DNA of 33,308 nt from an uncultured Phycisphaera sp. (GTDB taxonomy: Bacteria; Planctomycetota; Phycisphaerae; Phycisphaerales; SM1A02), in assembly GCA_937919685.1 (NCBI GenBank), contig CALFOM010000254.1:1-33308 (forward strand), given 5' to 3'. Each line of letters begins with the position of its first letter. Position 1 is the first letter of the stretch. The notes beneath the pieces are model-generated. The model searched no databases. It was not told where the DNA came from and was given only the letters and a program-made list of their open reading frames with translations. A program made the position numbers and the translations under genes. Below are positions 1 to 6,017 of the stretch, one piece after another.

Positions 1-1919
1 GCGAGCGTCGACGTTTGCTCACCGGTTCCCAAAGCGCAGTCGTTCGGGACGAAACGGTCCCGCATCGAGGCGTCGAGCACCGGGTGCCGTGCCTCGGTCA
101 GCTCGAGCACCGCCGAATCCTCCATCTCTGGTCTGACCCAGCCGAGTCGGTAGGCCGTCTCCGCGAGGCAGGCGGTGCAATCGATCTCCGCGATGGCGTC
201 ACCGAAGGCCGCGATCGGCTCGACGGCATCCGCGATGGCGAGGCAGAGCTCGGCGAAAATCCGCTTCTCTCGTTCAGTGGCTCGGGCGCCGGCGGTGAGC
301 ACCTTGTCCTCGAACGTCTTCAATTCGTCAGTGATGTAGCGTTCGGCGTTCTTGAGCGTCTGCTTTCGCACGAAGTTCGCCGGCACCTTCGCATCGTTGG
401 CCTTGCTGACCTCGATGTAGTACCCGAACACGCGATTGAATCCGACCTTCAGGGCACCGATACCCGTCTCCTCGATGATCTTCGTCTGATAGATCGCAAG
501 CCACTCGGTCGCGTCGCGTTCGAGGCCGCGGGCTTCGTCGAGGACTGGGTCGAGACCGTCACGGATGAGACCTCCATCGCGAAGATGAGTGGGGGCGTTT
601 TCGATGCAGGTTTGCTCGATTCGTTCCGCGAGGGGTGCGAGCCGGGCTACCGCGGCATCGAGTTGTTCATGGGCGGCGGCGAAGGCAGGGCGAGCGGCCA
701 GCAGCTCGACCAGCGGGCCGGCGGCGACGATGCTCCGGCCGAGTGCGACGACGTCCCGCGGGGTGGCTCGACCGACCGCGATGCGGCCAGCGATCCGAGC
801 GACGTCGTTGACACCGGTGATCGCATTCCGGACCTTCTCGGCGGCATCGCGATCCTCGATCAGTCCGCCGACAGCGCGGTGACGGATTCGAATCTCCTTG
901 ACATCGAGAAGAGGCCAGCAGAGTCGACGTCGCAAGGCGCGTCGGCCCATGGCGGTCCGGCAGTAGGGGAAGACCGAGAGCAGTGAGCCGGCGATTTCTC
1001 CACTGCGACTGGTGCGTTCGATCTCCAGGCTGCGAAGCGTCGAAAGGTCCAGACGCATGCTTCGGTCTTCGTCCCGGTGACGGGGCGGACGCAGGTGGGG
1101 AAGTGGTCGTTCGACTCCTCCGGCCGCTTGGGTCTCGAGCAGATATCGGAGCAGGCCTCCGGCCGCGGCGCTGGCAAGATCACCGGGGGCCAGTCCGAAG
1201 GCTTCAAGACTGGCGACTCGATAGTGCTCCCGCAGCACCCGCTCGCCTTCGTCGATCGCGAAGTTCCAAGCAGGACGATGGGTCACCACTGCGCCGATCA
1301 TTTCGGCAAGATCCGGGTCGATGGCGTCCGCTTCCGCCAGATCTCCCGGATCCGGAATCAGGAGTTCACTTGGTGCGTATCTGGCAAGGGCGTCGGCAAG
1401 TTCGCCACGGTTGCAACTCTGCAACGTGAAGGCCCCGGTCGAAAGTTCGGCGATGGCGATGGCCATCCGATCATCCGGTCCCGGTGCCACCGCGGCCACG
1501 AGGTTCTCGCGGCCGGCCTCGAGGAGGGTTTCGTCTACCAGCGTTCCCGGTGTGAGGACCCGGGTGACCGCTCGATCGACCACGCCCTTTGCATCCTTCG
1601 GATCCTGAATCTGGTCGCAGACCGCGACGCGAATGCCTTGTTCGACGAGTCGTCGAAGATAATTCTCTGCGGCATGGTGCGGCACCCCGGCCATGGGCAT
1701 GCCCTTGGTCCGTTGGGTCAGGGTGATTCCGAGGAGTCGGTGGGCCGCCTCCGCATCAGGACCGAACAACTCGTAGAAGTCGCCCATTCGAAAAAACAGC
1801 AGGCAGTCCGGATGCGCCGATTTGAAGCGAGTGAACTGTCGCATCGCGGGGGTTTCCCACTGGGAACCGCGATAGGCGTCCGGAAGTCCGGGGCTGTCTT
1901 GGACGGGTGTCGAAGTCAC
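1..1919 (-). CDS. mutS: DNA mismatch repair protein MutS (C-terminal part outside the window)
   Basis: MutS recognises mispaired bases and starts mismatch repair. The minus strand is open from a GTG at 1919 to the window edge, giving about 639 residues. The N-terminal mismatch-binding domain has GDFYELF, with the Phe-Tyr-Glu reading motif at residues 48-50, followed by ITLTQRTKGMPMAGVPHHA. The connector, core and clamp domains follow, with FGYYIEVSKAN typical of the core and RHPVLDASMRDRFVPND as the entry to the ATPase domain. The Walker A motif should lie a few residues beyond position 1. The GTG start gives a lead-in before the FYE motif similar to other MutS proteins; an in-frame ATG at 1844 would shorten it. 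No clear Shine-Dalgarno site precedes the GTG. The gene lies 68 bp after the 3D-domain gene on the same strand, so the two may be cotranscribed. Identity is firm; the start is less so. Confidence 0.95.
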   Translation of the reverse strand, partial: MTSTPVQDSPGLPDAYRGSQWETPAMRQFTRFKSAHPDCLLFFRMGDFYELFGPDAEAAHRLLGITLTQRTKGMPMAGVPHHAAENYLRRLVEQGIRVAVCDQIQDPKDAKGVVDRAVTRVLTPGTLVDETLLEAGRENLVAAVAPGPDDRMAIAIAELSTGAFTLQSCNRGELADALARYAPSELLIPDPGDLAEADAIDPDLAEMIGAVVTHRPAWNFAIDEGERVLREHYRVASLEAFGLAPGDLASAAAGGLLRYLLETQAAGGVERPLPHLRPPRHRDEDRSMRLDLSTLRSLEIERTSRSGEIAGSLLSVFPYCRTAMGRRALRRRLCWPLLDVKEIRIRHRAVGGLIEDRDAAEKVRNAITGVNDVARIAGRIAVGRATPRDVVALGRSIVAAGPLVELLAARPAFAAAHEQLDAAVARLAPLAERIEQTCIENAPTHLRDGGLIRDGLDPVLDEARGLERDATEWLAIYQTKIIEETGIGALKVGFNRVFGYYIEVSKANDAKVPANFVRKQTLKNAERYITDELKTFEDKVLTAGARATEREKRIFAELCLAIADAVEPIAAFGDAIAEIDCTACLAETAYRLGWVRPEMEDSAVLELTEARHPVLDASMRDRFVPNDCALGTGEQTSTL

Positions 1920-1987
1920 TCCGGAAGTCTACGCGGACGCTTCCTCGTCGATCGTGGACAACCTGTCGGACCGACCTGAATGGCCGC

Positions 1988-2497
1988 TCAGGATTTTGGT
2001 TTCGAAGTTGAATCGGTCTTCCAGAAGATCCGAACCCGCTTCTTGCCGAACTGGAGAGCGCCTTTTAGGTCGGTGCCGAAGTACACGTCGATTCGGTGCT
2101 TCCATCGCTTATTCATCTTGTCGAGGACGAGATAAGGACCGGACTCCATGCCGTCCTCCTCGATCCAGACGTCGGTTCGGTGGTGCAGGCCCTCGTCGAG
2201 GAGATCGCGGCTCACCGCGATCGACTTCACCTTCGGGTTGAGTCGGTCGTTCCAAGCGGCGATGAACGGATCGCCGTCGGTCTCTTCGGGTCTGGAGCAG
2301 TAGGCGGTCGCGGTCACCCACATCGAGTGTCGATCACCATGCTCGGCGTGTTTTTCGATGGTTCGAGTGGCCGGGCCGGTGTTTGGATAATTCTCGTTGG
2401 CCGCCTCGGTCGATCCGGGGCTACCGAGGAAGATGAACCCGAGCACCACCAGAGTGACGATGACGGCGGACGAAATGGCGAGTGGAAGGTGTTTCAT
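1988..2497 (-). CDS. membrane-anchored or secreted 3D-domain protein
   Basis: The 169-residue product has one hydrophobic N-terminal segment (about residues 7-25), either a signal peptide or an anchor, so most of it should lie outside the cytoplasm. The rest matches the 3D (Asp-Asp-Asp) domain: WVTATAYCS at 60-68, AAWNDRL at 80-86, IAVSRDLL at 93-100, and YLVLDKMNK through HRIDVYFG at about 122-141. The fold is the double-psi barrel also found in MltA-type lytic transglycosylases, and 3D proteins are generally linked to peptidoglycan or spore-wall remodelling. Substrate and activity cannot be read from this sequence. The ATG lies inside a tandem repeat of ttcatggc, and the preceding ThuA-like gene stops only 20 bp upstream within the same repeat. 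Confidence 0.82.
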   Translation of the reverse strand: MKHLPLAISSAVIVTLVVLGFIFLGSPGSTEAANENYPNTGPATRTIEKHAEHGDRHSMWVTATAYCSRPEETDGDPFIAAWNDRLNPKVKSIAVSRDLLDEGLHHRTDVWIEEDGMESGPYLVLDKMNKRWKHRIDVYFGTDLKGALQFGKKRVRIFWKTDSTSKPKS

Positions 2498-2524
2498 GGC
2501 TTCATGGCTTCATGGCTTCATGGC
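2493..2524. repeat. 8-bp tandem repeat, 4 copies, at a gene junction
   Basis: The unit ttcatggc occurs four times without interruption, followed by a partial fifth copy (ttca). It contains the stop codon of the ThuA-like gene (2518-2520) and the start codon of the 3D-domain gene (2495-2497). Because the unit is 8 bp, the ATGs in successive copies fall in different frames. Confidence 0.95.
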
Positions 2525-3408
2525 TTCAAGACATCAACGGGCTTGTCGACGTTCGCCGGAAGGGGCGATCGCTTCTTGGCGGGGGTATTGACGATTCCCG
2601 ATGCCCACATGATGGCCCCGGTGAGGTGCTTCCGGAAGAGCGGCTCGGCGTACGACTCGTTGGTATGTCCACCACCCGTGTAGAACGCTCGCCCTCCATC
2701 GAAGTCGTGATACCAACTCGTGGGGTGGTCGCCGTTCATTCCACCGCCCTCATAACTGGTCTCGTCGAGACTCATCAGGACCGTGACGTTCGGTCGTGGG
2801 TTGTCGCGGTAGACGTACCACTCATCGGTTCGATCCCAGACGGGCGGGAGCATACTTGTCGCAGGGAACGTTCGGTCCTCGACGTTGATCTTCGCGGGCT
2901 GGATGCGTGGATGAGTCTTGAACCACGCGCCAACGAGTCGGCCGTACCAGGGCCAGTCGTATTCCGTGTCAGCGGCACTATGGACCCCGACGTACCCGCC
3001 GCCGTTGCGAATGAACGTCTCGAAGTGCTTCTGCTGAGCGTCATCGAGAACGTCGCCGGTGGTGTTCAAGAAGACCACGCAGGAGAGCGTGCTGAGCTCT
3101 TTCTCGTTGAAGCGCGCGGGGTCTTCGGTGGTCACGACGTCGAAACCATGTTCCTTCCCCAGTTCGACCATGGTCTTGATGCCGGTGGGGATCGAACCGT
3201 GTCGGAATCCGGCGGTCTTCGAAAAGACGAGCACCCGAGGTTGCTCGACGACTTTCCTCGGGGCCGAGGTCGGCTTCCGCGGGGGGGTCGATTGATCCTG
3301 TTCCACGGATTCGGCGAAGGCCAACAGCAAGGCCGCCGATGTGACGCACGCGAGGATTGGGGTGAGGACTCGCGACGCGCGACGTGCCCATGAGAGATTG
3401 ATATTCAT
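2518..3408 (-). CDS. ThuA-like domain protein, secreted
   Basis: The 296-residue product starts at the ATG at 3408 (MNINLSWARRASRVLTPILA), which gives a clean signal peptide; the frame stays open upstream to 3501 but those residues look non-coding. The mature part is a ThuA domain (trehalose-utilisation family, glutamine-amidotransferase-like fold). Diagnostic stretches are VLVFSKTAGFRHGSIPTGI, GGGYVGVHSAADTEYDWPWYGRLVGAWF, and near the end GGRAFYTGGGHTNESY. Such proteins are abundant in planctomycetes and are usually exported with sugar-degrading enzymes, but their reaction is mostly unknown. The C-terminus ends in the ttcatggc repeat, which supplies the stop codon. It is the first gene of a probable ThuA-3D-mutS run. 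Family assignment is firm; substrate is not inferable. Confidence 0.88.
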   Translation of the reverse strand: MNINLSWARRASRVLTPILACVTSAALLLAFAESVEQDQSTPPRKPTSAPRKVVEQPRVLVFSKTAGFRHGSIPTGIKTMVELGKEHGFDVVTTEDPARFNEKELSTLSCVVFLNTTGDVLDDAQQKHFETFIRNGGGYVGVHSAADTEYDWPWYGRLVGAWFKTHPRIQPAKINVEDRTFPATSMLPPVWDRTDEWYVYRDNPRPNVTVLMSLDETSYEGGGMNGDHPTSWYHDFDGGRAFYTGGGHTNESYAEPLFRKHLTGAIMWASGIVNTPAKKRSPLPANVDKPVDVLKP

Positions 3409-3568
3409 GAGGTGGATGCTACTGGCTTGGTTCCCTTGGGCAAAGGGCGACTTCGATCTGTGGGGGGCCGTGTGACCTGGCCTGCATGGTCGCTGACCCA
3501 AAGGGGGGGAGACGAGGCTCTTGCCGCCGTCGGACGGTCTGCCGCCAGGAATTCGGGATCGAGGGTCT

Positions 3569-3606
3569 GAGAGAAAGAATGACGCCTGGTGCGAGCACCA
3601 GGCGTC
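3569..3606 (-). terminator. candidate rho-independent terminator, orphan
   Basis: A perfect 10-bp stem (gacgcctggt / accaggcgtc, 3581-3590 with 3597-3606) has a 6-base loop. Read on the minus strand it is followed by ATTCTTTCTCTC, a broken U-rich tail. No gene on that strand clearly ends here, because the tRNA-Ala upstream already has its own terminator. Confidence 0.5.
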
Positions 3607-3638
3607 ACTGAGGAGAATCTCATCCAGAACGGATGAAA

Positions 3639-3681
3639 ATGCAGAACATGCAGATCATGCGCGGATCATGCGGATCATGCT
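3639..3681. repeat. degenerate 9-bp tandem repeat
   Basis: Successive units are atgcagaac, atgcagatc, atgcgcggatc, atgcggatc and a final atgc. The unit resembles the CATG/GATC-containing repeats at other gene borders in the window. It lies in non-coding DNA. Confidence 0.75.
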
Positions 3682-3995
3682 TCTCCCGATTTCCCCGACT
3701 CTCTCGAACGGGATCTTGCGGCGACTCAGCTCATTGTCGATCTCTCTCTGGCTTCGCCAATGAGTCGAACCTTCCTGCCGCAAACACTCATGCGAGATTG
3801 GTGGAGACTCATCCGCGTTCCAGAGTGTTTTCTTGTTCTTTTTAGTTGGAGGGGCGTTTTTTGATGCGATACAGGCGATAGATGCAATACATGCGCTTAA
3901 TAAGGTGGCGAAATCGCCGGCGTGATGGAGATACGCCCTCGCTCGCTCCTATGGTGGTGATCATGCGTCTCGGCCTGAAATTCGAGGGGTTCCGC

Positions 3996-4038
3996 CAAAG
4001 AAAAGCCCCCTTCCCCCGAGACGGGGTGAAGAGGGCTT
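3996..4038 (-). terminator. terminator of tRNA-Ala
   Basis: On the minus strand a long GC-rich hairpin (outer pairs 4003-4008 with 4033-4038, inner C-run with G-run) is followed by TTTTCTTT at 3997-4004. It begins about 10 bases after the tRNA 3' end, so it should end the tRNA transcript. Confidence 0.85.
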
Positions 4039-4047
4039 GCGGGCGAA

Positions 4048-4120
4048 TGGAGCCGATCGGGATCGAACCGACAACCTCCTCGATGCGACCGAGGCGCTCT
4101 CCCAATTGAGCTACGGCCCC
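4048..4120 (-). tRNA. tRNA-Ala (anticodon CGC)
   Basis: The minus strand folds into a complete 73-base cloverleaf. The acceptor stem is GGGGCCG with CGGCTCC and includes the G3-U70 wobble that is the alanine identity element. The anticodon stem CCTCG/CGAGG encloses the loop GTCGCAT, so the anticodon is CGC, reading GCG codons. The T arm is GTCGG-TTCGATC-CCGAT. The discriminator base is A and CCA is not encoded. Confidence 0.97.
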
Positions 4121-4157
4121 GCAGATTCCGACGGTGGTGGACGTCGGTGGGGCCGCA

Positions 4158-4163
4158 GTATAT
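4158..4163 (-). promoter_or_regulatory. likely -10 box of the tRNA-Ala promoter
   Basis: TATACT on the minus strand lies 37 bases before the mature tRNA 5' end, close to the TATAAT consensus in GC-rich surroundings. A clear -35 box at 17 bases is lacking; TTGACG occurs upstream but about 28 bases away. Confidence 0.45.
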
Positions 4164-4264
4164 CCCGACCGCTACCTGCCATCCAGCCGCCGTCAACGAT
4201 CGGACTCATCCGAGATCCGCCCCAGACGGCCTTGGGCGGTATCTTTGGTCGAGGAGGCTCTTTC

Positions 4265-5224
4265 ATGTCCGCGTTCGTAACCCTGATCGTCTACAGCGGG
4301 ATCATCCTGGTCGTCTCCGTGCTTGGCGGGCTCGTTCCCGGTTGGCTCTCGCTGACGCACCGTCGGATGCAACTGGCCCTCTGTCTTGTCTCAGGCGTCA
4401 TGCTCGGCGTCGGGATGCTCCACATGCTCGGGCACGCCGCGGAAGCAGTGGTGCACGCGCATGGTTCGGGCCCCTCGATGCACGACGTGATGCTCGCCGC
4501 GGTCGCCGGCTTCCTCGCGATGTTCCTGCTCGAGCGGTTCTTCTGTTTTCATCATCACGAAACTCCCGACGAACAAGGGCATACCTGCGGCCACGATCAC
4601 GGATCGACGGCCGTCTGCGCTGAAGATGCACCCGTCACCGAACACCGCCTTGGTTGGATCGGGGCGCTCATCGGCCTGACGGTTCATACCCTTCTCGCCG
4701 GAATCGCCCTCGGGGCCGCCGTCGCGAGTGGAGAGGCACAACTTGCGACCCTCGGGCCGGCACCCGTTTCCGCGGACGGGATGTTCTTCGGCTTGCTGGG
4801 ATTCACCGTGTTTCTCGGAATCGTCCTGCACAAGCCCTTCGATGCCTTCACGATCGTGGCACTGATGCAGCGCTCCGGAAGAAGCCGAACCGCGATGCAT
4901 CTGGTCAACGTCGTCTTCGCGTTGATGATTCCGCTCGGCGTACTCCTCTTCCGGCTGGGGGCGGATCTCGCATCCGACGCCGAACTCTTCACGATCTATG
5001 CACTGGCGTTCAGCGCGGGCACCTTCATCTGTATTGCGGCGAGCGACGTCCTTCCTGAACTGCAGTTCCACAAACATGATCGAGTCGCGATGGCCTCGAT
5101 GCTCATCCTCGGGCTCGTCATCGCCTGGGGCAGTGGGCTCCTCGAAGAGGGGGGTCACGCGCACGATCACCTTCAATCTGAAGCCGACACCGACCTCCAA
5201 GGTCCCGAGCCGCCGAGCCAATAA
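4265..5224 (+). CDS. ZIP-family metal transporter
   Basis: ZIP proteins import divalent metals, chiefly zinc, across the inner membrane. The 319-residue product starts at the ATG at 4265, behind GGAGG at a good distance. It has about eight membrane segments. The His-rich loop between segments 3 and 4 (HHHETPDEQGHTCGHDHG, residues 96-113) is typical. The metal-binding signature of segment 4 is HTLLAGIALG (141-150), and segment 5 has LHKPFDAFTIVALM (188-201), matching the HK..F pattern. A second His-rich tail (GGHAHDH) follows the last segment. The frame is open upstream through the tRNA-Ala gene but those codons are not part of the protein. No Zur-type operator is obvious. Zinc, iron and manganese cannot be told apart here. 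Confidence 0.92.
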   Translation: MSAFVTLIVYSGIILVVSVLGGLVPGWLSLTHRRMQLALCLVSGVMLGVGMLHMLGHAAEAVVHAHGSGPSMHDVMLAAVAGFLAMFLLERFFCFHHHETPDEQGHTCGHDHGSTAVCAEDAPVTEHRLGWIGALIGLTVHTLLAGIALGAAVASGEAQLATLGPAPVSADGMFFGLLGFTVFLGIVLHKPFDAFTIVALMQRSGRSRTAMHLVNVVFALMIPLGVLLFRLGADLASDAELFTIYALAFSAGTFICIAASDVLPELQFHKHDRVAMASMLILGLVIAWGSGLLEEGGHAHDHLQSEADTDLQGPEPPSQ

Positions 5225-5423
5225 ACGATCGAAAAGCCACGTTTCGAAGCCGAGATCCTCAATTTTATTGGGTCAGTCGTAACATCGATTTGAGAAACAA
5301 AAAAAAGGGAGTTCTTTCAGTTGCGACGAGTTTCGAAGCCGTCTACCTTGAGCCCTCTTCGAAAAATCTGAGCGTTGAGTTGAGCGACCTTGGAGGAGAG
5401 TCGCCCGATTCAAACAAATTCGG

Positions 5424-5460
5424 CCTGCTGGACACAATTCAGCAGGTCGGGTTTTTCTTT
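5424..5460 (+). terminator. rho-independent terminator
   Basis: The stem cctgctg / cagcagg (5424-5430 with 5440-5446) has a 9-base loop and is followed by GTTTTTCTTTT. It lies 200 bp after the transporter stop codon and probably ends that transcript, or a small RNA encoded in between. Confidence 0.85.
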
Positions 5461-5549
5461 TGGGCAGTCTGCATCAGCCATCGATTCACTCCCGAATCGA
5501 ATCGAATCGAGCACTTGGATCAAATTTTAGTACTCCGGGTGGCATGATC

Positions 5550-5576
5550 GATGCCCGTCCTCGACGATCGGGCATC
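5550..5576 (+). promoter_or_regulatory. hairpin in the leader of the small acidic gene
   Basis: gatgcccg and cgggcatc form a perfect 8-bp stem around an 11-base loop, 32 bp before the ATG at 5609. There is no U-run, so it is not a terminator on the plus strand. A role in translation control is a guess. Confidence 0.35.
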
Positions 5577-5608
5577 TTGCGATCGCGGCCGTGATACGCT
5601 TCCTCACC

Positions 5609-5791
5609 ATGAAATCTGAAAAAATCCTCGCCGAGCTGAACCGTATCCGGGCCGATCTGGACAAGGATCCATCCGACATCGAGTGGTTCACGCTCCACCA
5701 TGTCTTCTGCTTCATCAGTTATCAACAGGGGGCGTTCCAGCAATACCTGGATGAGGTCATCAAGCCCGGAGACGAGGTCCCAGAGGACTGA
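5609..5791 (+). CDS. small acidic hypothetical protein
   Basis: The 60-residue product (MKSEKILAELNRIRADLDKD ...) is not recognised. The sequence looks genuinely coding: third codon positions are strongly G/C, and the protein mixes charged helix-forming residues at the N-terminus with an aromatic middle (IEWFTLHHVFCFISYQQGAF) and an acidic tail (GDEVPED). There is no signal peptide or membrane segment, so it should be cytoplasmic. The ATG at 5609 gives the cleanest N-terminus; the frame also allows a start at 5591. It lies between the transporter terminator and ileS, with a stable hairpin in its leader. Function unknown. Confidence 0.65.
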   Translation: MKSEKILAELNRIRADLDKDPSDIEWFTLHHVFCFISYQQGAFQQYLDEVIKPGDEVPED

Positions 5792-6017
5792 GTTTCTCGT
5801 CCATCGGGCGGAAGGCCGGCCTGATTGGGCCCGGGTCCGGTGTCTCGGCGGGAGTTGGTCGTGTCCGGGTCTGGGACGGGCAGTCGCGGGACACCTGCCT
5901 TCAGATCGCGTCAGAGCGATGGCAAAGACAACCTTCCACGGCTCTTGGGCCAGGGTGAGGACAAGGGCTTTCGGTATCCTGTGGCGTCTCCCACGCATCT
6001 CCGGATTTCCATTTCCC

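Larger units (their letters stand above)
3409..3995. other. intergenic stretch without a convincing gene
   Basis: About 590 bp with no ORF of coding character. It holds a perfect 10-bp hairpin (3581-3606), a degenerate 9-bp tandem repeat (3639-3681), and an AT-richer patch with a partial repeat (3860-3893). The patch contains a 16-codon minus-strand ORF (3842-3892) that I do not trust as a gene. A small RNA on the minus strand ending at the hairpin is possible but unproven. Confidence 0.5.
5225..5608. other. intergenic stretch with terminator and direct repeats
   Basis: The stretch carries an A-tract (5299-5306), an 11-bp direct repeat tttcgaagccg (5242-5252 and 5331-5341), a terminator (5424-5460), a cgaat tandem repeat (about 5493-5512) and a hairpin (5550-5576). 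An 85-codon ORF starting with TTG at 5290 runs through the terminator hairpin and is not credible. Confidence 0.55.

Noticed and set aside
3842-3892. 16-codon minus-strand ORF reading MYCIYRLYRIKKRPSN
   Set aside because: It is the translation of a partial repeat, with no ribosome binding site; too short to support.
5290-5547. 85-codon ORF starting with TTG
   Set aside because: It reads through a terminator hairpin and a cgaat repeat and has no coding bias.
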